DNA from: Pseudomethylobacillus aquaticus
GTDB taxonomy: Bacteria > Pseudomonadota > Gammaproteobacteria > Burkholderiales > Methylophilaceae
Assembly (NCBI RefSeq): GCF_003730115.1
Contig: NZ_RJVP01000002.1
Coordinates: 248,001 to 312,000, forward strand
DNA: 64,000 bases
Direction of reading: 5' to 3'
Under the pieces are notes generated by a model that saw only the letters and a program-made list of their open reading frames with translations, was not told where the DNA came from and did no database searches. Position numbers and translations under genes: made by a program. This document shows, in pieces, positions 8,112-16,486 of this stretch (positions within the stretch are counted from its first letter, which is position 1; each line of letters begins with the position of its first letter).

Positions 8112-8435
8112 TCAGCCACAGACCTTGAGTTTGAGGCGACGCCAGATCTGGGTCAATGTATTGCCGTCCAGCTTGTAATGCTTGTGCAGGGACTGTTTCA
8201 CTTCCCAGCTCGCCTTCAGGCCGGCGGGAAAAGTCACCAGATCACCTTTGCCGAAAGTGACTGGTGTGCCACCTTCAGGTGTGATCACACATTCGCCTTC
8301 GAGGATATAAGCGATTTCCTGTTCTGGAAACACCCACGGGAACACGGAAACCTCCTTCTTCCAGGTCGCCCATTTGGAAACGCCTAGCGTCTCCAGCTTG
8401 CTGGTGGAGGGGGCGTGTTCTACTTGTATCGACAT
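8112..8435 (-). CDS. cupin (DUF861/EutQ-like) domain protein, 107 aa
   Basis: This is a small cytosolic cupin. The barrel strands are seen in VSVFPWVFPEQEIAYILEGE, CVITPEGGTPVTFGKGDLVTFPAG and LKASWEVKQSLHKHYKL, matching the Cupin_3 group in which a Trp-containing loop replaces some metal-binding His residues. The start at 8435 follows AAGGA; the longer frame to 8540 is unsupported. Such proteins are widespread stand-alone genes of unknown function. It is downstream of, and in the same direction as, infA with about 110 bases between. Confidence 0.75.
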   Translation of the reverse strand: MSIQVEHAPSTSKLETLGVSKWATWKKEVSVFPWVFPEQEIAYILEGECVITPEGGTPVTFGKGDLVTFPAGLKASWEVKQSLHKHYKLDGNTLTQIWRRLKLKVCG

Positions 8436-8545
8436 ACCAATCCTTTGACTAACGACAAACTCAAAGCTTGCCAGTTTAATGCAAATGCGCTTGCAGATTA
8501 AAGGCCTGCGAATAACCGGCACGATGGCCAGTGCTGGCAATGGCC

Positions 8546-8803
8546 TTAGAATGTACGCTTTCTTGGCGTGAACGCCGCCTTGCTTTCGATGTGGCGGAAG
8601 GTGATGCGGCCGTTGTTGATATCGTAAGGGGACAGTTCCAGTGTGACACTATCACCTGCCAGGATGCGGATACGGTGCTTGCGCATCTTGCCGCCGGTGT
8701 AAGCGATCAGCTCGTGACCATTGTCCAGGGTGACGCGAAAACGTGAATCGGGCAGCACTTCCATGACCTTGCCCTGCATTTCGATCAATTCTTCTTTTGC
8801 CAT
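8546..8803 (-). CDS. infA: translation initiation factor IF-1
   Basis: IF-1 binds the ribosomal A site during initiation. The 85-residue product has the S1-like OB fold: [44 protein letters not shown] and [16 protein letters not shown]. It is about 13 residues longer than E. coli IF-1 because of a basic tail ([15 protein letters not shown]); tails like this mark the second infA copy common in betaproteobacteria, so another copy probably sits in a ribosomal-protein operon elsewhere. AAGGAG precedes the ATG. It lies downstream of a cold-shock gene across a run of hairpins (8829-8919). Confidence 0.95.
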   Translation of the reverse strand: MAKEELIEMQGKVMEVLPDSRFRVTLDNGHELIAYTGGKMRKHRIRILAGDSVTLELSPYDINNGRITFRHIESKAAFTPRKRTF

Positions 8804-8828
8804 GCAAACTCCTTAGCTGAAAAGACAA

Positions 8829-8919
8829 AGCCCGGCATAAGCCGGGCTGCGTAGCTTGACGGTCAAGCAGGTCTGCACCAGGCAGACCCTTGTTGATTCT
8901 GAACCTGGTTCAGAATCAA
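8829..8919. repeat. four consecutive hairpins between csp and infA
   Basis: Four different inverted repeats follow one another in 91 bases: AGCCCGGC/GCCGGGCT (8829-8848, 4-base loop), GCTTGAC/GTCAAGC (8854-8868, 1-base centre), GGTCTGC/GCAGACC (8870-8888, 5-base loop) and TTGATTCTGAACC/GGTTCAGAATCAA (8893-8919, 1-base centre). On the minus strand the last one transcribed (8829-8848) is followed by TTTGTCTTTTC and could terminate the csp transcript. The others may protect the 3' end or tune read-through into infA. Confidence 0.75.
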
Positions 8920-8922
8920 TGC

Positions 8923-9129
8923 TTAGTTTGCAGGCTGGATGTTGGAAGCTTGCTGACCCTTAGGGCCAGTGGTGATGTCGAATGTCACGCGCTGACCTTC
9001 GGTCAGAGTCTTGAAGCCGGAGGATTGGATCGCGGAGAAGTGAGCGAAGAGATCAGCACCACCATTTTCTGGAGTAATGAAGCCGAAGCCCTTAGCGTCG
9101 TTGAACCACTTAACAGTACCTGTTGCCAT
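8923..9129 (-). CDS. cspA: cold-shock protein of the CspA family
   Basis: This is a 68-residue single-stranded nucleic acid chaperone that melts mRNA structures. RNP1 (KGFGFI) and RNP2 (DLFAHF) are both present in [17 protein letters not shown] and [11 protein letters not shown]. Length and sequence are typical of proteobacterial Csp proteins. It has a long upstream gap (9130-9485), fitting the long leaders of cold-shock mRNAs, and is followed by four hairpins and infA on the same strand. Whether it is cold-inducible or constitutive cannot be decided from the protein. Confidence 0.95.
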   Translation of the reverse strand: MATGTVKWFNDAKGFGFITPENGGADLFAHFSAIQSSGFKTLTEGQRVTFDITTGPKGQQASNIQPAN

Positions 9130-9485
9130 ATCTTGATTTCCTAAAAAATAATAATAAACGGAGCTTGGCCCCGATCAGGGGCGAATATCAAGAAGACTAA
9201 GGTAACACGGGAATGACTACACTGTTGAAGCGGAGAACTAAACCGGAACACAACAAGGCTGCTTGAAATCGCAATGCAGACTATGCTCCATAACCAAACG
9301 AATAGCAAACACTATTTTGTAACTGAGCATAATCAGGCTGGTTTTAGGCCAAAAACGGCGCTGAATGGCGGTTTCACGGCCTTTTCAGCGCACTACAACA
9401 AGAGTGCGCAGCGAAGATTTCTGACATAGGCACGGTCTTGCAGCTTAAAAAGCAGAGTATTTTCCCTGCCAATAGTAAGCAGTTA
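9130..9485. other. 356-base gene-free leader region upstream of csp
   Basis: No convincing gene is present on either strand. On the minus strand the region would supply the promoter and 5' leader of csp; it includes a GCCCC/GGGGC hairpin at about 9165-9180 and an AT-rich stretch (TTATTATTATTTTTTAGG) just before the start codon. No cold-box motif was identified with confidence. Confidence 0.5.
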
Positions 9486-10076
9486 CTAGAACAGATGGCC
9501 CAGTTTGCTGGCCTTGGTTTCCAGATATTTGCGGCTGTTGGCATTCGCCGGGATACGCAGCGGCACGATGGCGTTAACGGTGACGCCATGCCGTTGCAGC
9601 GAGGAGTTCTTGTCCGGGTTGTTGCTCATCAGACGGATGCTGCACACCTTGAGGCACTTGAGCATCTCGGCCGCGATCGCAAACGAACGCTGATCCACGG
9701 GCAGGCCCAGCGCCAGGTTGGCCTCCACGGTGTCCAGGCCATGGTCCTGCAGTGCATAAGCGCGGATCTTGTTGGAAAGCCCGATGCCACGCCCTTCATG
9801 CCCGCGCAGATAGATCAGCACGCCCGTGCCTTCGGTCTGGATACGTTGCTGCGCCAGATGCAGCTGCTCACCGCAATCGCAACGCTGCGAACCGAAGATA
9901 TCGCCGGTCATGCACTCGGAATGCACACGCGTCAGCACATCCTGGCCGTGCGTGATGTCGCCTTTCACCAGCGCCACGTGTTCCAGCCCGGTTTTGATCT
10001 CCTGATAGATATGGATATCGAACTCACCCGTTTCGGTGGGCAGCTTGGAGGTGGCGATCTTGACGATGGTTCTCAT
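9486..10076 (-). CDS. ribA: GTP cyclohydrolase II
   Basis: RibA opens the imidazole ring of GTP, releasing formate and pyrophosphate, in the first committed step of riboflavin synthesis. The 196-residue single-domain form shows the zinc ligands in CMTGDIFGSQRCDC, the catalytic RGHEGRGIGL segment, and the GTP-binding SNNPDKNSSLQRHG region. It lacks the fused DHBP synthase (RibB) domain found in many bacteria. It stands alone here; the 275 bases upstream (10077-10351) show no gene and no FMN-riboswitch-like conserved core. Confidence 0.95.
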   Translation of the reverse strand: MRTIVKIATSKLPTETGEFDIHIYQEIKTGLEHVALVKGDITHGQDVLTRVHSECMTGDIFGSQRCDCGEQLHLAQQRIQTEGTGVLIYLRGHEGRGIGLSNKIRAYALQDHGLDTVEANLALGLPVDQRSFAIAAEMLKCLKVCSIRLMSNNPDKNSSLQRHGVTVNAIVPLRIPANANSRKYLETKASKLGHLF

Positions 10077-10351
10077 ACTTTATCGTAGCGCATTTTGCGC
10101 GGCAGTTGCTTCGTTTGCGCGCATGGCGAGATGCGCTGAATGATGGGTAGGTGGGTGCGGTGGGCGGGATTGCAATGGCTTGCGGTAATACCTTGAGCGA
10201 ATTTCCCTGATGGCTTGAGGATTTGCCTGGCTGTTAATGTTGACGAGAATGGATTTTTAGCTGGACATCACAGTATTCATGGATGGTCGTTGGCATCTTC
10301 CATACATGTCACCAGATAAACCTGACCATAAACTGATGTGAACAGAACGCC

Positions 10352-10867
10352 TTACTTCTCGAAAGTGCCGAGTTTGCTGGAACCGTGGATCTCCACTTTG
10401 TTGCCCATGAGCAGGCTGGAAGCCTCTTCCTCTATCCAGACCGCAGAGTAGGTTTCGCCAAGCTCACCACGCACCACATAGCGCTTGTCGGGTTCGGGTA
10501 TGAATTCCACCGAGCCTTTCACCTGATACACGGTGTTGGTAAGCGCCAGGATCGGGGCTGCGTATTCGGTTCGGCCGACGATATAAACCGTGGTCGCTCT
10601 TGCGGGGATTCGGTTTTCCAGAAGCTGGGCTGTGATGGCCAACCCGCGCCCCCGGTTGGTGGTGCGCGTTTTGATCAGGCTATTCTCGATCTCCCGGCCA
10701 TCCACATGGGTGACGTAGAAGATATCCACTTTGCTCGCGCTGTGGGTTTGCGCTGAATCCTTGATCGAGGCTTGCGGCCCGGCGTAGTCGGTCGGAACGG
10801 AAGGGCCGTAACTTGCACATCCAGCTAAAAACAAACTGGCGATAAACAGAATGAGCAATCGATTCAC
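10352..10867 (-). CDS. hypothetical lipoprotein, 171 aa
   Basis: A signal sequence with lipobox LAGC (MNRLLILFIASLFLAGCASYG) makes this a probable outer-membrane lipoprotein (Ala at +2). The mature part holds TVYIVGRTEYAAPILALT and VYQVKGSVEFIPEPDKRYVV, predicted to be beta-rich, and a C-terminal VEIHGSSKLGTFEK. I do not recognise a family; the layout resembles small envelope lipoproteins with an outer-leaflet-facing beta fold. The start is GTG with GGAG nine bases upstream. The 237 bases between this gene and etfQO hold only a weak hairpin (10937-10954). Confidence 0.7.
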   Translation of the reverse strand: MNRLLILFIASLFLAGCASYGPSVPTDYAGPQASIKDSAQTHSASKVDIFYVTHVDGREIENSLIKTRTTNRGRGLAITAQLLENRIPARATTVYIVGRTEYAAPILALTNTVYQVKGSVEFIPEPDKRYVVRGELGETYSAVWIEEEASSLLMGNKVEIHGSSKLGTFEK

Positions 10868-11104
10868 AGTGGCAGGCTCCGGTGGATGGTGTTGGGGTTT
10901 GCCACAACATTCTACCTATTCGTTCGGCTTGGCCCACTCCTACTTTCGTGGGAGGCTAGGTGCTTAACTCTTCTGGTGCTACCGCATGATGATAAGGAAA
11001 GTGGTTTCCCATGACGGTGTGTAATCGTTTCCGATTGCCTGAATGCTGTTGTTGAATAGCTTTCGTACCTTTGGAAACTGGAAGCACCTGACCTTAAAGC
11101 CATA

Positions 11105-12763
11105 TTACATATGCATGTAGCTAGGCCCACTCCCACCTTCTGGGGGCACCCACACGATATTCTGCGTCGGGTCTTTGATGTCGCAGGCTTTGCAGTGCAC
11201 GCAGTTGGCCGCATTGATCTGCAGGCGTGGTGCGGTTTCTCTTTCCACGATCTCATACACGCCAGCCGGGCAGTAGCGTTGTTCCGGGCTGTCGTAACGG
11301 GCCAGGTTCACCGCGATAGGCACGCTGGCGTCCTTGAGGGTGAGGTGCACGGGTTGGTCTTCGTCGTGTTGCAGGTTGGCGAGGAACACCGATGACAGGC
11401 GGTCGAAGCTGAGCGTGCCGTCGGGCTTGGGGTAGGCGATGGGCCGGGCTTGATCTTTGGGGTCCAGTGTCTCGTGGTCGGCTTTGCCGTGCGTGAGTGT
11501 CCAGGGCAGGCGCACCTTTAAGCTGGCCAGCCACATCTCTGCGCCGCTGATGAGCGAGCCCAGGCGATTGCCGAAGCGCGAGATGGCGGGTTTGACGTTG
11601 CGCACCTGATCCAGATCCTGCCATACCCAGGAGGCGTGCAGTTTGTCGGTGTAAGCGATCAGGCTGTCCTGGCTGCGCCCGGCCGAGAGGGCTTCGAACA
11701 CGGCTTCAGCCGCCAGCATGCCGGATTTCATGGCATTGTGGCTGCCCTTGATGCGTGGCACGTTGACGAAGCCCGCCGCGCAGCCGATCAGCGCGCCACC
11801 CGGGAAATAAAGCTGCGGCAGCGATTGCAGGCCGCCTTCGTTGATGGTGCGTGCGCCGTAACTGAGGCGTTTGCCACCAGCCAGCATGGGGGCGATGGCG
11901 GGGTGGGTCTTGAAGCGCTGGAATTCTTCGAATGGGCTCAAGTACGGGTTGCTGTAGTTGAGGTGCACCACATAGCCCACGGCGGCGATGTTGTCTTCCA
12001 GGTGATAGATGAACGCGCCGCCACCTGTCGCGTCATCGAGTGGCCAGCCTTGCGCGTGCAGCACCAGCCCGGGCTTGTGCTGTGCTGGGTCCAGTTGCCA
12101 CAGCTCCTTGAAGCCCAGGCCATATTTCTGCGGTTCGGCTTCACGGCGCAGATCGAATCTGGCTTCCAGCTGACGCGTCAGCGAGCCACGCGTGCCTTCG
12201 GCGATCAGCGTGTAATCGGCATGCAGTTCGATGCCTTGCGCGAAGCCCGGTTTTTCGCTGCCGTCACGGGCACGGCCCATGTCGCCGCTGATCACGCCTT
12301 TAAGTGCGCCGGATGCGTCATACAAAGGTTCTACCGCACTGAAGCCGGGGTAGATCTCCACGCCCAGCGCTTCGGCTTGTTCGCCCAGCCAGCGCGTGAG
12401 CGCGCCCAGGCTGATGATGTAATTGCCATGATTGCGCATCAACGGTGGCAGCAGCGCATCGGGGATGGTGAACGATTTATGCTCGGTGAGGTAGAGGAAA
12501 TGGTCTTCCTTGACCGGCGTGGTGAGCGGCGCGCCCAAGGCTTGCCAATCCGGCAGCAGTTCGTTGAGGGCGATGGGGTCGATCACCGCGCCGGACAGCG
12601 TGTGCGCACCTACTTCGCTGGCTTTTTCCAGTACGCAGATGCTGAGTTCGCGCTGCTCGGCATTGGCCAGTTGTTTGAGGCGGATGGCGGCGGACAGGCC
12701 GGCAGGGCCGGCACCGACGATCAGGACTTGATATTGCATGACATCGCGTTGAGGCTGTGACAT
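11105..12763 (-). CDS. electron transfer flavoprotein-ubiquinone oxidoreductase
   Basis: ETF-QO passes electrons from reduced ETF through FAD and a 4Fe-4S cluster to ubiquinone at the inner membrane. The 552-residue product has the FAD dinucleotide motif VLIVGAGPAGLSAAIRL near residue 13 and a C-terminal cluster domain with RYCPAGVYE and NCVHCKACDIKDPTQNI supplying the four cysteines. Length matches the family. It begins 6 bases after the lysR stop, so both are co-transcribed, and the operon is divergent from etfBA, which encodes its electron donor. In a methylotroph the ETF may serve amine or other flavin dehydrogenases; that is inference. Confidence 0.95.
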   Translation of the reverse strand: MSQPQRDVMQYQVLIVGAGPAGLSAAIRLKQLANAEQRELSICVLEKASEVGAHTLSGAVIDPIALNELLPDWQALGAPLTTPVKEDHFLYLTEHKSFTIPDALLPPLMRNHGNYIISLGALTRWLGEQAEALGVEIYPGFSAVEPLYDASGALKGVISGDMGRARDGSEKPGFAQGIELHADYTLIAEGTRGSLTRQLEARFDLRREAEPQKYGLGFKELWQLDPAQHKPGLVLHAQGWPLDDATGGGAFIYHLEDNIAAVGYVVHLNYSNPYLSPFEEFQRFKTHPAIAPMLAGGKRLSYGARTINEGGLQSLPQLYFPGGALIGCAAGFVNVPRIKGSHNAMKSGMLAAEAVFEALSAGRSQDSLIAYTDKLHASWVWQDLDQVRNVKPAISRFGNRLGSLISGAEMWLASLKVRLPWTLTHGKADHETLDPKDQARPIAYPKPDGTLSFDRLSSVFLANLQHDEDQPVHLTLKDASVPIAVNLARYDSPEQRYCPAGVYEIVERETAPRLQINAANCVHCKACDIKDPTQNIVWVPPEGGSGPSYMHM

Positions 12764-12769
12764 AAATGG

Positions 12770-13696
12770 CTACTTGATCAATGGCAGGTTAAGTTCGTCG
12801 CTGCGTGCGGCATCCACCGTGTAGGCGCGACAGTAATCGAGAAAGGCCCGGATGCTGGCCGTCAGGTATTTCTTGCGGTGCCACACGAACATGAATTGGC
12901 GCCGCAGGTCCAGCGTGGGCATCTCGATGGGCACCAGGCTGCCGCGCCGGAAGGCATCGCGCAGCGCCAGCCGCGAGATGCAGCCGATACCGAGGCCGGA
13001 TTCCACCGCGCGCTTGATCGCTTCGGTGTGTTCCAGCACCAGGCGTATTTTAAGCGCGGATTGATGATGACGCATGGCGTGATCGAAGGTTTCGCGTGTG
13101 CCCGAGCCCAGTTCGCGCAGGATCCAGGTTTCTGCCAGCAGATCGGCCATGCTGACATGCTGCTTCCCTGCCAGCACATGGTCGGGCGCGCAGAACACCA
13201 CCAGTTCGTCGTCGATCCAGGGTTCCACCTCCAGATCCGGGTGCTGGCAATTGCCTTCGATCAGCCCCAGATCCAGGTCGTAGTTGGCCACCTGCTGCAG
13301 GATGGTGTTGGTGTTTTGCACATGCAGCTGGATCTGGCACTCTGCGTGCTGTTTCATGAATGCGCCGATCAGCAGTGTCGCGATATAATTACCGACCGTC
13401 AGTGTGGCGCCCACCTTGAGCAGCCCCACCGATGTTTTGCCTTGCAGGATATTCTCGATCTCGCCAGCCTGCTCCAGCAGTGCGGCGGCCATCGGCAGCA
13501 GGCTGCGGCCCAGGTCATTGAGGCGTAGCAATTTACCCACGCGATCAAAGAACTGACAGTCGAACTGGCGTTCCAATTCGGCGAGTGCAGTACTGGCGGC
13601 CGATTGTGACAGTGCCAGTGTTTCAGCCGCGCGCGACACGTTTTCGGTGCGGGCGACAGCGACGAACACCTCGAGCTGTCTCAGTGTGTAGCGCAT
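12770..13696 (-). CDS. LysR-family transcriptional regulator
   Basis: This 308-residue regulator has an N-terminal winged HTH (LRQLEVFVAVARTENVSRAAETLALSQSAAS) and a C-terminal two-lobed effector domain (GLLKVGATLTVGNYIATLLIG, and VESGLGIGCISRLA). The sequence is nearest to the CysB/CbbR-like branch of LysR proteins. It lies immediately upstream of etfQO in one transcript and is divergent from etfBA, so it probably controls both ETF transcripts from the shared 127-base intergenic region. The effector is unknown. Confidence 0.92.
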   Translation of the reverse strand: MRYTLRQLEVFVAVARTENVSRAAETLALSQSAASTALAELERQFDCQFFDRVGKLLRLNDLGRSLLPMAAALLEQAGEIENILQGKTSVGLLKVGATLTVGNYIATLLIGAFMKQHAECQIQLHVQNTNTILQQVANYDLDLGLIEGNCQHPDLEVEPWIDDELVVFCAPDHVLAGKQHVSMADLLAETWILRELGSGTRETFDHAMRHHQSALKIRLVLEHTEAIKRAVESGLGIGCISRLALRDAFRRGSLVPIEMPTLDLRRQFMFVWHRKKYLTASIRAFLDYCRAYTVDAARSDELNLPLIK

Positions 13697-13823
13697 GGCA
13701 GTATGGTCAGTGCAAGCAGGATTTGCATATTGGTTTTGCAGATATACGTTATCAATATAATCAATTTATTAGATATTCTAGTGTCCCCTACAATAGCGGG
13801 CAATAGTTTCCGGGAGTGTGGGT
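13697..13823. promoter_or_regulatory. divergent lysR-etfQO / etfBA control region
   Basis: The 127 bases between the two starts are AT-rich in the middle (about 13740-13785), with interrupted dyads such as TATC...GATA and TAAT-N6-ATTA that resemble LysR T-N11-A boxes. Exact -10 and -35 elements are not clear. A CGGGAG ribosome site at 13811-13816 sets the etfB start. Confidence 0.5.
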
Positions 13824-14573
13824 ATGAAAATCGTCGTGGCCGTGAAGCACGTGGTGGATTACAACATCGTGCCGCGCGTCAAACAGGACGGCAGCGATGT
13901 CGAGATCGCCGGCGTGAAAATGGGCATCAACCCGTTTGACGAGATCGCCGTGGAAGAAGCGCTGCGTCTCAAGGAAAAAGGCATCGCCAAGGAGATCATC
14001 GCGGTCTCCATCGGTGCGGACAACAGCAAGGACACGCTGCGTCATGCCTTGGCCATGGGTGCGGACCGTGCCGTGCTGATCCAGGCGGAAGGTGCGCTGG
14101 AACCCTTGGGCGTGGCCCGCCTGCTGAAAGCCGTGATCGACCGCGAGCAGCCCGAACTGATCCTGCTCGGCAAGCAGGCCATTGACGATGATGCCGGCCA
14201 AACCGGCCAGATGCTGGCGGCCTTGCTGGGCGTGGGGCAAGGCTTGTTCGCCTCCCAGATCACGCTGAACGGCAATGAGGTGGAAGTGCAGCGTGAAGTG
14301 GAAGGCGGCAGCGAGCTGGTGGCGCTGCAACTGCCAGCGGTGGTCACGGCCGACCTGCGTTTGAACGAGCCGCGCTTCATCAAGCTGCCCAACATGATGA
14401 TGGCTAAAAAGAAACCGATCGAAACCCTGGTCGCCGCCGAGCTGGGTGTGGACTACGCGCCCCGCCTGTCCTTGCAGAAGGTGGCCGAACCGGCCCCGCG
14501 CAAGCCTGGCGTGCTGGTCAACAGCGTCGCGGAGCTGGTCGAAAAACTGCGTATTGAAAAGGTATTGGCATGA
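13824..14573 (+). CDS. etfB: electron transfer flavoprotein, beta subunit
   Basis: EtfB pairs with EtfA to form the soluble AMP- and FAD-containing carrier that collects electrons from flavin dehydrogenases. The 249-residue product starts [14 protein letters not shown], and carries the family signature in [20 protein letters not shown] and the recognition-loop region [16 protein letters not shown]. The ATG at 13824 is used, 7 bases after CGGGAG, rather than a GTG six bases earlier. The stop overlaps the etfA start (ATGA), giving a coupled unit. Confidence 0.95.
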   Translation: MKIVVAVKHVVDYNIVPRVKQDGSDVEIAGVKMGINPFDEIAVEEALRLKEKGIAKEIIAVSIGADNSKDTLRHALAMGADRAVLIQAEGALEPLGVARLLKAVIDREQPELILLGKQAIDDDAGQTGQMLAALLGVGQGLFASQITLNGNEVEVQREVEGGSELVALQLPAVVTADLRLNEPRFIKLPNMMMAKKKPIETLVAAELGVDYAPRLSLQKVAEPAPRKPGVLVNSVAELVEKLRIEKVLA

Positions 14574-15502
14574 GCGTACTGATCCTGGCCGAACATGACG
14601 GCCACCACATCAAGCAATCCACCCGTCAACTGGTGACAGCGGCCGGCGCCTGGCAACAGGACGTGCATCTCTTGCTGGTGGGCGGCGACCTGTCTGCCGT
14701 GGTGGATGAAGCTGCGGCGATCGCGGGCGTAAGCCGCGTATTGCGCGTCGAAGCCCCGCATCTGACCCATGTGCTGGCCGAAGATGTCGCGGCCGCCTTG
14801 CTGCAGAACGCGGCTGGCTATAGCGTGATCCTAGCGGCACACAGCACGCTGGGCAAGGGCGCCCTGCCACGCACAGCGGCCCTGCTGGGTGTGGGCATGG
14901 TGTCTGATGTGGTCTCGATACAGGCCCCCGATACCTATGTGCGCCCCACCTATGCTGGCAACGTGCTGGCCACGGTCAAGAACGCCCATGCGCTACAAGT
15001 GGTGTCGGTACGTACTACCGCATTCACCCCGGCGGCCAATGCAGGGGTGGCCGAGATCGTCAGCGCTGCCGTGCCTGCTCCATTCGGCAAAGCGCGCTGG
15101 GTGAGCGAACACAAAACTGTGTCCGAGCGCCCTGAGCTGGCAACCGCCAGTGTAGTGATCTCGGGCGGTCGCAGTCTGGGCGAGCAGTTCAACCCGCTGC
15201 TGGACCCGGTGGCCAAGAAGTTGAACGCTGCCATAGGCGCCACGCGCGCGTGCGTGGATGCGGGGTTTGCGCCCAATGACCTGCAAGTCGGCCAGACCGG
15301 TACGGTGGTCGCGCCGGATCTGTACATTGCCATCGGCATCTCCGGTGCCATGCAGCACTTGGCCGGCATCAAGGACAGCAAGGTGATCGTGGCCATCAAC
15401 CACGACCCGGATGCACCCATCTTCAAGCATGCTGACTATGGCCTGGTGGCGGATCTGTTCCAGGCGGTGCCTGCTTTGGATGCGGCGCTGGCTGCCGGTT
15501 GA
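14570..15502 (+). CDS. etfA: electron transfer flavoprotein, alpha subunit
   Basis: EtfA provides the FAD site of the heterodimer. The C-terminal FAD-binding domain is intact: [32 protein letters not shown] and [20 protein letters not shown]. The N-terminal domain begins [14 protein letters not shown]. At 310 residues it has normal family length. It overlaps etfB by four bases and is followed 87 bases later by a ferredoxin-NADP reductase gene on the same strand, with no terminator between, so all three may share a transcript. Confidence 0.95.
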   Translation: MSVLILAEHDGHHIKQSTRQLVTAAGAWQQDVHLLLVGGDLSAVVDEAAAIAGVSRVLRVEAPHLTHVLAEDVAAALLQNAAGYSVILAAHSTLGKGALPRTAALLGVGMVSDVVSIQAPDTYVRPTYAGNVLATVKNAHALQVVSVRTTAFTPAANAGVAEIVSAAVPAPFGKARWVSEHKTVSERPELATASVVISGGRSLGEQFNPLLDPVAKKLNAAIGATRACVDAGFAPNDLQVGQTGTVVAPDLYIAIGISGAMQHLAGIKDSKVIVAINHDPDAPIFKHADYGLVADLFQAVPALDAALAAG

Positions 15503-15589
15503 GGCCAGTCAGCGTCAGGCTTGTAAATCTTAATTTCATGAATCGACGCGCAGTAGCAGGCGTCAACGAATCCAGCGAAAGTGATAGCA

Positions 15590-16366
15590 ATGAGTGCTTT
15601 TAATACCGAGAAAGTGTTGTCGGTCAAACATTGGAACGACACCCTGTTCAGTTTTGTGACCACGCGTGATGCGGGCCTGCGTTTCGAGAACGGCCAGTTC
15701 GTCATGATCGGTCTGCAAGTCAACGACAAGCCGCTGATGCGCGCCTACAGCGTGGCCAGCCCCAACTATGCCGATGATCTGGAATTCTTCAGCATCAAGG
15801 TGCAGAACGGCCCACTCACCTCGCGCCTGCAACACCTCAAGGTGGGTGACGACATCCTGGTCGGCCGCAAGCCCACCGGTACCTTGCTGTTGTCCGACCT
15901 GAAGCCGGGCAAGCACGTCTACCTGCTGTCCACCGGCACCGGCCTCGCACCGTTCATTTCGCTGATCCAGGATCCGGAGATCTACGAGAAGTTCGACAAA
16001 GTGATCCTGGTGCATGGTGTGCGCCACGTGAATGACCTGGCTTATGAAGAATTCATCACCAAGACGTTGCCCGATAACGAGTGGTTCGGTGAAGAGGTGC
16101 GCAACAAGCTGATCTACTACCCGACCGTGACACGTGAAGCATTCCGCAATCAGGGCCGCCTGACCGACCTCATGGAAAGCGGCAAGTTGTACGCCGACAT
16201 CGGCCTGCCACCACTCAACCCGGAAACCGACCGTGCCATGCTGTGTGGCAGCCCGCAGATGCTGACCGATACCTGCCGCATCCTCGACGCGGCTGGCCTG
16301 CAGGTGTCCAAGCGTATCGGTGACCTGGGGGACTACGTGATCGAGCGTGCCTTCGTCGAGAAGTAA
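15590..16366 (+). CDS. fpr: ferredoxin/flavodoxin-NADP(+) reductase
   Basis: Fpr is an FAD enzyme that exchanges electrons between NADPH and ferredoxin or flavodoxin. The 258-residue product has the FAD-binding motif RAYSVASPNY, the pyrophosphate site STGTGLAPFISLI, the NADP-binding AMLCGSPQML and the bacterial-type C-terminal VEK. It starts at 15590 rather than an in-frame upstream codon at 15581. It follows etfBA and ends at a strong terminator. Placement with ETF genes suggests one redox unit, though Fpr also serves iron-sulfur repair and oxidative defence. Confidence 0.93.
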   Translation: MSAFNTEKVLSVKHWNDTLFSFVTTRDAGLRFENGQFVMIGLQVNDKPLMRAYSVASPNYADDLEFFSIKVQNGPLTSRLQHLKVGDDILVGRKPTGTLLLSDLKPGKHVYLLSTGTGLAPFISLIQDPEIYEKFDKVILVHGVRHVNDLAYEEFITKTLPDNEWFGEEVRNKLIYYPTVTREAFRNQGRLTDLMESGKLYADIGLPPLNPETDRAMLCGSPQMLTDTCRILDAAGLQVSKRIGDLGDYVIERAFVEK

Positions 16367-16417
16367 AGCGAGCTTAATAGCAAGGTCGCCCTGATCCTGC
16401 AGTCCGCAGGCTCAGAC

Positions 16418-16446
16418 AAAAAACAGGCCTGAGGGCCTGTTTTTTT
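16418..16446. terminator. bidirectional terminator after fpr
   Basis: A 12-bp stem (AAAAAACAGGCC with GGCCTGTTTTTT) closes on a TGAG loop with a seven-T tail. It sits between convergent fpr and the hypothetical gene at 16487. Confidence 0.92.
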
Positions 16447-16486
16447 ATGCGCGCTGCATGTAGGTGTGCTGAGTAACCTGCCTGGT

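Noticed and set aside
9130-10351. FMN riboswitch near ribA
   Set aside because: No conserved RFN core was seen in the gaps on either side of ribA.
10927-11147. Duplicated 3' end of etfQO (GGCCCACTCC-type sequence seen twice)
   Set aside because: Only about 17 bases match, with two differences, and no coding similarity extends further; likely chance.
11636-12760. A 374-codon plus-strand frame opposite etfQO, and similar long frames opposite selO, gnd and kpsC
   Set aside because: All lie antisense to confident genes, have odd composition (many His, Arg, Cys) and no recognisable domains.
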